A stretch of DNA of 64,000 nt, taken from the NCBI RefSeq assembly GCF_000359745.1, contig NZ_AQHN01000001.1:38442-102441 (forward strand). The letters run 5' to 3'. Below, one piece after another: positions 1 through 7,980 of this stretch. Both the position numbers and the translations under genes were made by a program. This stretch comes from Rhizobium freirei PRF 81. GTDB taxonomy: Bacteria > Pseudomonadota > Alphaproteobacteria > Rhizobiales > Rhizobiaceae. Numbering within the stretch: position 1 is the stretch's first letter; every line of letters begins with the position of its first letter. Below the pieces are notes generated by a model that saw nothing but the letters and a program-made list of their open reading frames with translations, was not told where the DNA came from and made no database searches.

Positions 1-561
1 GCCGATATCGCCGAGAACGCCGTTCGAGCCGTGCCCGGTCGATAGACGCCAAAGCCACTTGGACTCGCTGCGCCAATCGCCCCAGGCCCTGGAGACAAGC
101 CAGCTCTGCAGATAGGACGCCTCCACATGCTTGACCGTGCCGATCTCGCCCGAGATCACCATCTCGCGCGCCTTCTGCAGCTGCGCGACATTGCGATAGG
201 TCAGGTTGACCATGTTGACGACCCCTGCCCTCTCGGCAGCCTCCGTCATCTCGAGAGCCTTTTCATGATTCTCCGCAAGCGGCTTCTCGCAGAGAACATG
301 CTTGCCGGCGGCAAGCAGCGGCAGGGTCGTCGGATGGTGAGCCTTGTCCGGCGTGACATTGGTCACCGCATCGAACTCGCCCCAGGCCAGCGCTTCGTCG
401 AGCGACAGGAAGCGCTTCTTGATATCGAACGTATCGCAAAAGGCGGTGAGCCTCGTCGCGTCAGTATCGACGGCGCCGACGATTTCGACGCCAGGAATGC
501 GGGCGAAATGCTCCACATGGTTCTTCGCCATGCCGCCCGTGCCAACTACTATGAGACGCAT
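1..561 (-). CDS. Gfo/Idh/MocA family oxidoreductase (partial, runs off left edge)
   Basis: The first 187 codons are present and the frame is still open at base 1, so the C-terminus lies outside the window. The protein starts MRLIVVGTGGMAKNHVEHF, a Rossmann fold with a GxGGM dinucleotide loop, and carries the family's EKP motif (LCEKPLAENH) near residue 90, whose lysine is catalytic in NAD(P)-dependent sugar dehydrogenases. The ATG is 8 bp after the stop of the ThuA-family gene, so the two are probably co-transcribed. In trehalose/sucrose utilisation loci of rhizobia a ThuA protein and a Gfo/Idh dehydrogenase (ThuB) act together in 3-keto-disaccharide metabolism. A similar role is inferred here; the substrate is not shown. 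Confidence 0.85.
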   Translation of the reverse strand, partial: MRLIVVGTGGMAKNHVEHFARIPGVEIVGAVDTDATRLTAFCDTFDIKKRFLSLDEALAWGEFDAVTNVTPDKAHHPTTLPLLAAGKHVLCEKPLAENHEKALEMTEAAERAGVVNMVNLTYRNVAQLQKAREMVISGEIGTVKHVEASYLQSWLVSRAWGDWRSESKWLWRLSTGHGSNGVLGDIG

Positions 562-569
562 ATGATACC

Positions 570-1355
570 TCAGCGATAACCGGCTTCGCCGGCCTGGTGC
601 AGTTTCGGGCCACGCTCGACGATCGGCTCCAACGCCGTCTCGACCGGAACGTTCGGCGCATCATGGATGCTGGCCTGGGTGCCGAGCGGATTGTGGGCCC
701 ATTTCACGGAGTTGATCAGAACCTTGTGGACCGTGGCGTTGTGATAGGTCGGATAGGTCTCGTGACCCGGACGGAAATAGAAGATGTTACCGGCACCGCG
801 GCGCCAGGTCATGCCCGAACGGAAGACTTCTCCGCCCTGGAACCAGGAGATGAACACGGTTTCCAGCGGCTCCGGAACGGAAAACTGCTCGCCGTACATT
901 TCCTCGTTCTCGAGCTCGAAATGCTCGCCGAGGCCGGCTGCGATCGGATGGCGGGGATTGATGACCCACAGGCGCTCGCGCTCGCCGGCCTCGCGCCATT
1001 TCAGCGCGCAGGGCGTGCCCATCAGGCGCTTGAAGACCTTGGAAAAATGGCCGGAATGCAGAACGATGAGGCCCATGCCCTCCCACACCCGCTTGGCGAC
1101 GCGCTCGACGACTTCGTCGTTAACGGCTCCATGATCCTTGTGACCCCACCACAAGAGCACGTCGGTGTCCTTCAGGCGCGCTTCGCTGAGGCCATGCTCC
1201 GGCTCCTGCAACGTTGCAGTGGTAGCCTGGATACCGGCATCGGCATTCAGCGCCTTGGCGATGGTGTTGTGCATGCCTTCCGGATAGATATCGGCGACGA
1301 CCTTGTTTGTTTGCTCATGAATGTTCTCCCCCCAAACGACGGCGCGAATAGTCAT
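570..1355 (-). CDS. ThuA-family protein (trehalose utilisation-like)
   Basis: This 261-residue protein has the ThuA-like, class-I glutamine-amidotransferase-like fold: [10 protein letters not shown] at the N-terminus, a central [12 protein letters not shown] strand-turn and [14 protein letters not shown]. No signal peptide is seen, so it should be cytoplasmic. The start has a strong ribosome binding site (GAGGAG, 7 nt before ATG). It is the first gene of a unit with the Gfo/Idh gene downstream. Two LacI-type palindromes lie just upstream (1401-1414 and 1469-1482), so repression lifted by a sugar is likely. ThuA proteins are linked to trehalose and related disaccharides; the exact substrate here is inference. 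Confidence 0.75.
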   Translation of the reverse strand: MTIRAVVWGENIHEQTNKVVADIYPEGMHNTIAKALNADAGIQATTATLQEPEHGLSEARLKDTDVLLWWGHKDHGAVNDEVVERVAKRVWEGMGLIVLHSGHFSKVFKRLMGTPCALKWREAGERERLWVINPRHPIAAGLGEHFELENEEMYGEQFSVPEPLETVFISWFQGGEVFRSGMTWRRGAGNIFYFRPGHETYPTYHNATVHKVLINSVKWAHNPLGTQASIHDAPNVPVETALEPIVERGPKLHQAGEAGYR

Positions 1356-1400
1356 TACGGCACTCCTCTAATTCTATTAGGATTGAATAGGTTATGTGAT

Positions 1401-1414
1401 CCAAAGCGCTTTGG
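1401..1414. promoter_or_regulatory. LacI-family operator palindrome upstream of thuA-like gene
   Basis: CCAAAGCGCTTTGG is a perfect 14-bp palindrome with the central CG typical of LacI/GalR operators, 46 bp before the ThuA-family start. AAAGCGCTTT-type sites are used by alpha-glucoside/disaccharide LacI repressors in rhizobia. It differs in its inner bases from the palindrome beside the LacI gene at 9133, so a different repressor, not seen in this window, probably binds it. Confidence 0.7.
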
Positions 1415-1468
1415 GAAAGCGCCATACTTCAAACCTTCATCAGCCTGCTTTATAGAGACATAGAGCCT

Positions 1469-1482
1469 TCAAAGCGATTTGA
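1469..1482. promoter_or_regulatory. Second, imperfect LacI-type operator
   Basis: TCAAAGCGATTTGA is the same motif as the upstream palindrome with one mismatched pair. Its centre is 68 bp from the centre of the perfect copy at 1401-1414. Two sites spaced like this suggest cooperative or looping repression of the ThuA-family operon. Confidence 0.5.
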
Positions 1483-1518
1483 CAAAGGCAAAACTGGCCA
1501 TGAACAACACCTCTGTTT

Positions 1519-1860
1519 TCAGTGCGACACGGATTTTGAAAAGAGATTGACGACGAGCACGCCGGCAATGATCAACCCCAGGCCGATGATGGCGGCAAGG
1601 TCGAGTTTCTGACGGAAAAGCACGACCCCCACAACCGAAATCAGCACGATGCCGAGCGCGCTCCAGATTGCGTAGGCGATGCCCACCGGAATGACCCGCA
1701 ACGTTACCGAAAGGCAATAGAACGCCGCGGTGTAGCAGACCACCAGAACGACCGTCGGACCGAGGCGGGTGAACTGCTGCGACATCTGCAACGCCGTCGT
1801 GCCGATCACCTCCAGCACGATCGCAACCAGCAGCATTGCATAGACCGATGCATTCGCCAT
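1519..1860 (-). CDS. SMR-family multidrug efflux transporter
   Basis: The 113-residue protein has four hydrophobic segments and the small-multidrug-resistance signature: a membrane-embedded glutamate in the first helix (LVAIVLEVIGTTALQ) and the GIAYAIWSALGIVLI loop with its conserved tryptophan. The family exports cationic toxicants or guanidinium in exchange for protons as an antiparallel dimer. I place the start at the second ATG because GGAG lies 8 nt ahead of it, whereas it is only 2 nt ahead of the ATG at 1866. It follows a TetR gene by about 20 bp on the same strand, so it is probably repressed by that regulator. Confidence 0.88.
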   Translation of the reverse strand: MANASVYAMLLVAIVLEVIGTTALQMSQQFTRLGPTVVLVVCYTAAFYCLSVTLRVIPVGIAYAIWSALGIVLISVVGVVLFRQKLDLAAIIGLGLIIAGVLVVNLFSKSVSH

Positions 1861-1880
1861 TCCCATGTCTCCGACGATTC

Positions 1881-2444
1881 CTAGAGGTGTGTGAGCTCGA
1901 CAAGCCGCCCGATGAGCGTCGCGCGCGCGCCTGCGTCCATGTCGTGACTGCCGAGCAGGTCCGCGAGCCAGATCCCATCGGCCGCCAACCTGACGATTGC
2001 CGCATCCACCGAGGAATCCGTACCGACATATTCCTCACTGCGCTCGCGCACCCACTCGTGCCAGCGCTGCCGCAATTGCGGCTCGGTAAGCAGCACCATC
2101 GTCACCTGTGCCCAGTCCTTGTTGCCCTGCGGCTGATCGCGCAGTGCCAGGCAGGCATGCAGGTAACCGCGGGTGAAGCGACCATGCGGCAATGGATCCG
2201 CGCGCATCGCTTCCTCGATTGCCGCATCCAGCCGCTCCAGCAGGCTGTCGAACAGCGCTTCGAGAAGCATGTTCTTGCTGGGAAAGTGATGCAGCAGGCC
2301 ACCCTTACTCACCCCGGACGCACCGGAAACGGCATCCAGCGTCACCGCGGCCATTCCCTTTTCGGAAGCAAGCCGCGCCGCGACCTCCAGCAATTGCTGG
2401 CGGACGAACAAAGGCTGCTTCTTCCTATGGTGTGCAGTGGACAT
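1881..2444 (-). CDS. TetR-family transcriptional regulator
   Basis: This 187-residue regulator has an N-terminal TetR helix-turn-helix (TLDAVSGASGVSKGGLLHHF, residues about 30-50) and a variable C-terminal ligand domain. It sits upstream of and on the same strand as the SMR pump, so autoregulation with control of the pump is likely. An in-frame TTG at 2462 would extend it by six residues. I chose the ATG at 2444 because a sigma70-type promoter (-35 TTGACG, 17-bp spacer, -10 TGTTAT) covers the TTG, and the predicted transcript would begin at or next to this ATG, which implies a leaderless mRNA. Confidence 0.85.
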   Translation of the reverse strand: MSTAHHRKKQPLFVRQQLLEVAARLASEKGMAAVTLDAVSGASGVSKGGLLHHFPSKNMLLEALFDSLLERLDAAIEEAMRADPLPHGRFTRGYLHACLALRDQPQGNKDWAQVTMVLLTEPQLRQRWHEWVRERSEEYVGTDSSVDAAIVRLAADGIWLADLLGSHDMDAGARATLIGRLVELTHL

Positions 2445-2450
2445 GGCGAC

Positions 2451-2479
2451 ATAACATACCAATTGGACGGTTTCGTCAA
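2451..2479 (-). promoter_or_regulatory. Promoter with palindromic operator for tetR-smr
   Basis: On the minus strand TTGACG (2474-2479) and TGTTAT (2451-2456) are separated by exactly 17 bp. The spacer contains the perfect palindrome CCAATTGG (2459-2466) inside a looser 18-bp inverted repeat, a good position for TetR autorepression. Confidence 0.55.
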
Positions 2480-2545
2480 TAATCTGATTGGCGACTTCTA
2501 GGCCTTATTGTTTGTGAATGATCCTCGTATGGCTCTCTCCTCAGT

Positions 2546-3634
2546 TCAGTTTACCGAATGATGTGCCGCATCGCTCGCATCGAAAATGCTCACCTTCGTT
2601 GCCTCGACGGCGAAGGCGATCGGCGAACCTGTCGTGATGCTCGTCATGCCAGGATCGGTGCCGATGATCTTCGAGCCGTCCTTGAGCCGGACATGAACGA
2701 GCGACCGGTCGCCGAGGCGCTCCACGGTCTCGACCTGACCGCCGATATCGCCCTTTTCCGCCGTCGTGACGACCAGATGCTCGGGGCGGATGCCGAGCGT
2801 CAGCCCGGAATTCGAAATGCCGTTAAGCCCGACCGCCGTCTTGATGACCGATCCATCCGGCAACGTCGCCGTCGCCAATCCGCCTGCCTCGCTAACGCCG
2901 GCAATGCTGATGAAGTTCATGCCCGGCGATCCGACGAACTGAGCGACATAGCGCGTCGCCGGGCGTGTATAGATCTCGACTGGCGACGCCACCTGCTCGA
3001 TCTTCTTGTTGTTGAGCAGCACGATACGATCCGCAAGCGTCATCGCCTCCACTTGGTCGTGAGTGACGAACACCATTGTCGCGCCAAGCCGCTCATGCAG
3101 CTGCGCCAGCTCGACACGCGTACGCGTGCGCAATCCGGCATCCAGATTGGAAAGCGGCTCGTCGAAGAGGAAGACATCAGGTTCGCGCACGATGGCGCGG
3201 CCGATCGCGACACGCTGGCGCTGGCCGCCTGATAGAGCCGAAGGCTTGCGATCCAGAAGGTGTGGCATTTCGAGGATCTTCGCGGCCGCCTCGATGCGCC
3301 TGGCGATCTCGGCCTTCGGCGTCTTGATGTTGCGCAGGCCGAAGGACATGTTGTCGCGAACGGTCATGTGCGGATAGAGCGCATAGGATTGGAACACCAT
3401 AGACACGCCGCGCTCGCCGGGCGGCAGTTGATCGACCCGCCGCCCGCCGATCCAGATCTCGCCGCTGGTGATCGACTCCAGACCGGCGATCATGCGCAGC
3501 AATGTCGACTTGCCGCAGCCCGAGCCGCCGAGGAAGACGACGAACTCGCCGCGCTCGATCGTCAGATCGATATCGTTGAGAACCTGCACGGCGCCGAAAT
3601 GCTTGGTGAGGGACTTGATGTTGATGCCTGCCAC
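2546..3634 (-). CDS. ABC transporter ATP-binding protein, sugar (CUT1/UgpC-MalK type)
   Basis: A 362-residue ATPase of carbohydrate uptake systems. It has Walker A (GGSGCGKST, about residue 35), Q-loop FQSYALYPHMTV, signature LSGGQRQRVAIGRA, Walker B VFLFDEP and the H-loop (FVTHDQVEA), followed by the C-terminal OB/TOBE regulatory domain typical of UgpC/MalK proteins (LGIRPEHL). I chose the GTG at 3634 because AGGAGG lies 6 nt upstream; the frame stays open further upstream but lacks homology. It is the last gene of the minus-strand order binding protein, permease, permease, ATPase, and energises import through the two permeases at 3729-5511. Confidence 0.92.
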   Translation of the reverse strand: MAGINIKSLTKHFGAVQVLNDIDLTIERGEFVVFLGGSGCGKSTLLRMIAGLESITSGEIWIGGRRVDQLPPGERGVSMVFQSYALYPHMTVRDNMSFGLRNIKTPKAEIARRIEAAAKILEMPHLLDRKPSALSGGQRQRVAIGRAIVREPDVFLFDEPLSNLDAGLRTRTRVELAQLHERLGATMVFVTHDQVEAMTLADRIVLLNNKKIEQVASPVEIYTRPATRYVAQFVGSPGMNFISIAGVSEAGGLATATLPDGSVIKTAVGLNGISNSGLTLGIRPEHLVVTTAEKGDIGGQVETVERLGDRSLVHVRLKDGSKIIGTDPGMTSITTGSPIAFAVEATKVSIFDASDAAHHSVN

Positions 3635-3728
3635 TTTGCTCCTCCTGCGGAAAAATCGAACTTCGTCAGACTTGCCATTCATCGCGCCCCGCCCGACGAT
3701 CACAGTCGGAACGGGGCTTCCGCATTGG

Positions 3729-4604
3729 TTATTTGACGGCACCTACGGCGACACCGCGCGTCAGGGTCCGTTGGAAAATCAGAAAGAAGATCACCGTCGG
3801 CGTGATGCCGAGCAGCGAGGCCGCCGCAATCGCGGTCGGCTCCTGCGTATTGGCGCCCGACAGCACGCCCATGGCGACGGAAACCGTCTGGTTGTTGTTG
3901 GAGACCAGAAACACCAGCGGGATCAGGAACTCGTTCCAGGTCCAGATGAAGAAGAAGGTCGCCAGCACCGCCAGCGTCGGCCGCAGCACCGGCACGATCA
4001 CCATCCAAAGGATCTGCCAGCGCGTGGCATTGTCGATCTGCGCCGCCTCGATGATTTCGCGGGGGAAGGTCGCCAGCACCGAAGACAGAAGATAGGTCCC
4101 GAAGGCGGTGTGCAGCACGCCGATGATCAAGATCACGGAGAGCATCGAATCGAACAGGCCGACCTGCTTGGACATGTAGTAGAGCGGATAGACCAGGGCT
4201 TCCTGCGGCGCCATGATCGAGATCAGCAGGATGACGAGCATCACCTGTCCGCCGCGTACGCGGCCGATGCCGATGGCATAGGCGTTCAGCAGGCTTAGAA
4301 CGACGGCCAAGATCGCTGTGCATCCGCTGATCAGAATGCTGTTGAAGAGTTTCCGGGGGAAATCGACATTCATCCAGAAATTCTTGAGCGCCGTCAGGTC
4401 GAAGCTATGCGGAAAGGCAAGCGGGCCATTGGCGGCATAGTCGGACGGCGTCTTGATGGCGTTGAAGGCGGCCAGGAAGAACGGAAACAACGTACCTGCC
4501 AGGAAAACAAGCAGGATGGCCAGAACGACCCATCGGCCGATCCCTTTCTTCTGGCTGTGATGCACCGAAACGGCCGGGGCGGAAATCGCAGACGTTACCG
4601 CCAT
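3729..4604 (-). CDS. Sugar ABC transporter permease (CUT1, MalG type)
   Basis: A 291-residue inner-membrane permease with six predicted helices and the EAA-loop coupling motif (EIIEAAQIDNATRWQILW, about residue 185) that contacts the ATPase. It ends in the hydrophilic RTLTRGVAVGAVK tail characteristic of MalG/UgpE subunits. The ATG lies 1 bp from the stop of the preceding permease and has GGGAGG before it. The partner permease, ATPase and binding protein are adjacent. The imported carbohydrate is unknown; neighbouring dehydrogenase and isomerase genes suggest a sugar or polyol. Confidence 0.92.
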   Translation of the reverse strand: MAVTSAISAPAVSVHHSQKKGIGRWVVLAILLVFLAGTLFPFFLAAFNAIKTPSDYAANGPLAFPHSFDLTALKNFWMNVDFPRKLFNSILISGCTAILAVVLSLLNAYAIGIGRVRGGQVMLVILLISIMAPQEALVYPLYYMSKQVGLFDSMLSVILIIGVLHTAFGTYLLSSVLATFPREIIEAAQIDNATRWQILWMVIVPVLRPTLAVLATFFFIWTWNEFLIPLVFLVSNNNQTVSVAMGVLSGANTQEPTAIAAASLLGITPTVIFFLIFQRTLTRGVAVGAVK

Positions 4605-4605
4605 G

Positions 4606-5511
4606 TCAGTGGCCTCCCTCAGCCTGTTTCGATTGCATGCGCAGGAACACAACGCCCAGTATGATGGTAATGACCGTTTGCAGCGTCGCGATGGCCGCGG
4701 CATAGCCGACGCGGTTCGTGGTGAAGAAATGATAGTAGGAGAGATAGGATGGCACCGTGGTCGCATTGTCGGGGCCGCCCGATGTCAGCACGTAGATCGG
4801 CGCAAAGACCTTGAGCGCCGCGATCAGCGTCGTCAGCGCCACCACGAAAATCTCTGGCATCAGCATCGGAATGGTGATGGAGCGGAAGCGCCCGAACCAG
4901 CTTGCATTGTCGAGTTCGGCCGCCTCGTAGAGCGAAGGGTCGACGCGCGCCAATCCGGACATGAACACGACAAGGCAGTAGCCGACCTGGACCCAGACGA
5001 TGACGGCGGAAACGGCCCAAAGCGCATAATTTGCGTCCCCCAGCCAGTTCTTGGCGAGGAAATCGAGCCCAATGGCTTTCAATACCGCGTTGATGATACC
5101 GATCGGGTTGAGGATCCACCCCCACAGGACGCCAGCCGCGGTCAGGGGCAGGATCTGCGGCAGGTAGAAACCGGCGCGGAAGAAACTCGACCACGTCTCG
5201 CTGAATTGCGCGCTGATATAGTCGAACAGCACCGCCGCCAGCACCAGCCCGAGGAGGATCGGTACGATGGTCATCGAAATGATGAACAGCAGCGTATGCT
5301 GGATCGAACTCCAAAAGAGAGTATCCAGAAGCAATCTCTGATAGTTTTCAAAACCGACATAACGCGGCGGAATGACCCCGCCCTTCCATGTCGTGAAGCT
5401 GATCGCGAAATTGGCAATCAGGGGAATGAGCACCACCAGCACAAATCCCAGCATTCCGGGGATCATGTAGAAATAGTACCCCGCCCTGCCGGCGCTCTTC
5501 GACTTTTCCAT
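4606..5511 (-). CDS. Sugar ABC transporter permease (CUT1, MalF type)
   Basis: A 301-residue permease with six predicted transmembrane helices, starting with a short cytoplasmic MEKSKSAGRAGYY segment. The EAA motif is LYEAAELDNASWFGRFRSIT near residue 200. The start at 5511 is set by GGAGG 7 nt upstream; an in-frame upstream ATG lacks such a site. It forms the heterodimeric channel with the MalG-type permease next to it, and sits between the binding-protein gene and that permease in one operon. Confidence 0.92.
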   Translation of the reverse strand: MEKSKSAGRAGYYFYMIPGMLGFVLVVLIPLIANFAISFTTWKGGVIPPRYVGFENYQRLLLDTLFWSSIQHTLLFIISMTIVPILLGLVLAAVLFDYISAQFSETWSSFFRAGFYLPQILPLTAAGVLWGWILNPIGIINAVLKAIGLDFLAKNWLGDANYALWAVSAVIVWVQVGYCLVVFMSGLARVDPSLYEAAELDNASWFGRFRSITIPMLMPEIFVVALTTLIAALKVFAPIYVLTSGGPDNATTVPSYLSYYHFFTTNRVGYAAAIATLQTVITIILGVVFLRMQSKQAEGGH

Positions 5512-5581
5512 CGAATTCCTCCAGTCCGATACGGCGGGCGGCATCAGGGCCGTCCCGCCGTTGTGATTGTCGCCGATGGTG

Positions 5582-6847
5582 TTATTGCGCCGCCTGCACG
5601 TCGTCGTAGGCCTTCTTCAACCGTGCAGCCAATTGATCAGGCGACGTGGAGCCGTTCACCAGGCCGGTGGTCGCCTGGATCAGCAGTTCGTAATAGCCAG
5701 GCACCGGCCAGTCCGGGTAGAAGCCGAGGCCACCCTTGCTGGAAATCTGGTGGAAGAGCTCGACATTGCGCTTGCCGACCTCATCGGTGATGGCAGCCGG
5801 ATCTGCATCAATCGCCACACCGCCAAGATTTGCCTGTTCGTTCTGATTGCCCTTGCTCAGCACAAGATCGATGAAATCATAGGCAAGATCCTTGTTCTTG
5901 GCGCTCTTCGGCACCATGAACATGCTGCCAGTCGAGCCGACAGTGTACTTCGTCGTCGGGAAAATGAACTGGCTCCATTTGAACGTCTTGATAGTGTTCG
6001 CAAAATTGCCGTTGTTCCACGTACCGCTGACGAACATCGGCGCCTTGCCCGAAGAGAATACGTTGGCGGCGTCCGTTCCCTTGAGGCCGGTCGAATCCTT
6101 CGAGATGTATCCCTTGCCCACCCAGTCAGCAATCTTCTGAGCGGCGAACAGGAAGGGCTTGGTATCGAGCGGCGCCTTGAGACCCTGATAGTTTTTGACC
6201 CAGGTGTCGTCGGCTTGCGTTAGCGCCAGCGTGTAAAGCAGGTGTTGTGCATTCGAATCCACCGTACCATAGGCAAGCGGCGTGATGCCCTTCTTCTTGA
6301 AGGTATCGAGCGTTGCCTCAAACTCGGCCAGCGTCGTCGGCACTTTGATGCCGTTAGCCTGGAACATGTCGATGTTGTAGAAGACCGAGACGAACTCGCC
6401 GAGTGCCGGGATGCCGATGATCGGACCCGAGCCATAGACGCCATTCTGGTCATATTTGCTGAGCTGCGTATTGGTTTCGTTCAAGACCTTGTCCCAGCCG
6501 CGCTTCTTGAACTCATCATCGAGCGGTGTCAGCAGCCCCTGCGAGGCAACGAGGCCCGCTGTCGCATTGCCCTTATTGTATTCGAGCACATCAGGCGCCT
6601 GATCCGAATTCAGAATAAGGCTGCCAGCCTTCTGCAATTGATCGAAGGTTTTCTGCTCGAAATTGACGGTTACATCGGGGTGTTTGGCCTTGAATGCGCC
6701 GAGTGCCTTCGTCCAGGCCACGGCCTGAGGCGTGTCGGGCAGCTCGTACCACCAGACGTTAAATGTCTTGCCCTGGGCTTGCGCCACACCGGCAGCCAAC
6801 AGAAGCGACATGCCGGCCGAGATCGCCAGCTTCGAAAAAATATTCAT
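5582..6847 (-). CDS. Extracellular sugar-binding protein of ABC transporter (CUT1)
   Basis: A 421-residue family-1 solute-binding protein. It has a cleavable signal peptide (hydrophobic AISAGMSLLLAAGVAQAQ, cleavage near residue 24) and then the two-lobed binding fold with FNVWWYELPDTPQAV and DVLEYNKGN, similar to maltose/sn-glycerol-phosphate-type binding proteins. The start at 6847 has GGAGGAG 7 nt upstream. It is the first gene of the transporter operon and delivers substrate in the periplasm to the two permeases downstream. The substrate cannot be read from sequence alone. Confidence 0.92.
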   Translation of the reverse strand: MNIFSKLAISAGMSLLLAAGVAQAQGKTFNVWWYELPDTPQAVAWTKALGAFKAKHPDVTVNFEQKTFDQLQKAGSLILNSDQAPDVLEYNKGNATAGLVASQGLLTPLDDEFKKRGWDKVLNETNTQLSKYDQNGVYGSGPIIGIPALGEFVSVFYNIDMFQANGIKVPTTLAEFEATLDTFKKKGITPLAYGTVDSNAQHLLYTLALTQADDTWVKNYQGLKAPLDTKPFLFAAQKIADWVGKGYISKDSTGLKGTDAANVFSSGKAPMFVSGTWNNGNFANTIKTFKWSQFIFPTTKYTVGSTGSMFMVPKSAKNKDLAYDFIDLVLSKGNQNEQANLGGVAIDADPAAITDEVGKRNVELFHQISSKGGLGFYPDWPVPGYYELLIQATTGLVNGSTSPDQLAARLKKAYDDVQAAQ

Positions 6848-7082
6848 ATATTCTCCTCCACCTGCGAACCGTGACGGTTTTGAACCGACGACATGGCCCG
6901 CGCTGCCGTCGGCTTTTCCCTCATTGCTGCCGGTGCATTCGCCCGCCCTCCTCGGAACGATCAGCAAATGCGCGGCAGTCCTCCATTTGGTTGCCCGTCT
7001 CGCGCAGAGCGTTGGCCGCCCCACGCCTTTGATTAACGCACAACTCGCCTCCTAAATCGATGCAGATTCGCCAATGCGTGGG

Positions 7083-7976
7083 TCACTCGACGTATTCACC
7101 GCCCCGGCTTCTCTTGAGATAGTTCAGTCCGTGAACCTGACCAGTCATCTCGAGCGCATCGCGATAGACCGGATCGTGCCAGCCCTCGATGTCGATCGAG
7201 CCGGACCAGCCGGCAAGGCGCAGCTCGGAGATGATGTCAGTCCAGTTGCTGTCGCCGAAGCCCGGCGTGCGCATGAAGACGAACTTCTCCTTGCCGAAAA
7301 TGCCGTGCTCCTTGATGACCTCCCAGCGGATCGTCGCGTCCTTGCCATGGACGTGAAAAATCTTTTTCGCCCATTTGCGGATCTGCGGCAGCGGCTCGAT
7401 CAGATAGACCATCTGATGGCACGGCTCCCATTCCAGGCCGAGATTGTCGTCCGGGGTCTCGTTGAACATCAGCTCCCAGGCGTCGGGATTGTGGGCGATG
7501 TTCCAGTCGCCGGTCGCCCAGTTGCCGTCCATGGCGCAATTTTCGAAGGCGATCTTGATGCCCTTGTCGGCAGCGCGCTTGGCAAGCTCGCTCCAGACCT
7601 GCTTGTAGCGCGGCAGGCTGTCGGTGAGCGGCTTGTTGCGGATGCGGCCGGTGAAGCCGGCAACGCAGGTGGCGCCGAAATGATGGGCGTTGTCGATGCA
7701 ATCCTTCCAGCCCTGCAGCGTCTGCAGGTCCATCTCGCGCTCTTCGAGCGGATTGCCGAACATGCCGAGGGTCGAGATGGTGATGTCGCGATCGCCGATT
7801 GCGTCGCGGCAGCGCTTGCCGAGATCCGCAAGGTTCTGACCATTGGTAGTCTGCCAGAAGAAGGGCTCGAAGCTCTCGAAGCCGAGATCGGCGATCTTGG
7901 CGATGTTCCTGGCGGCGTCCTCGTTCGTCGCCCTGATCATCGTGCCGATGCGGATGGCCTTTGCCGGATTAGTCAT
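7083..7976 (-). CDS. Sugar phosphate isomerase/epimerase (AP endonuclease 2-like TIM barrel)
   Basis: A 297-residue TIM-barrel protein of the xylose isomerase-like/IolE family. Recognisable segments are IAFENCAMDG, LGLEWEPCHQ, IFHVHGKDA and SIDIEGWHDPVY, which supply the Glu/His/Asp metal ligands usual in this family. It begins 4 bp after the stop of the Gfo/Idh dehydrogenase, so the two form an operon. Such pairs commonly oxidise a sugar or inositol and then isomerise or hydrolyse the keto product. The specific reaction is not deducible. A 235-bp gap separates it from the ABC transporter downstream, so the transporter may be read through from this operon. Confidence 0.85.
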   Translation of the reverse strand: MTNPAKAIRIGTMIRATNEDAARNIAKIADLGFESFEPFFWQTTNGQNLADLGKRCRDAIGDRDITISTLGMFGNPLEEREMDLQTLQGWKDCIDNAHHFGATCVAGFTGRIRNKPLTDSLPRYKQVWSELAKRAADKGIKIAFENCAMDGNWATGDWNIAHNPDAWELMFNETPDDNLGLEWEPCHQMVYLIEPLPQIRKWAKKIFHVHGKDATIRWEVIKEHGIFGKEKFVFMRTPGFGDSNWTDIISELRLAGWSGSIDIEGWHDPVYRDALEMTGQVHGLNYLKRSRGGEYVE

Positions 7977-7980
7977 GATC

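Noticed and set aside
2445..2462. Upstream TTG start for the TetR gene
   Set aside because: The codon lies within the promoter spacer and operator palindrome, so it would not be in the transcript.
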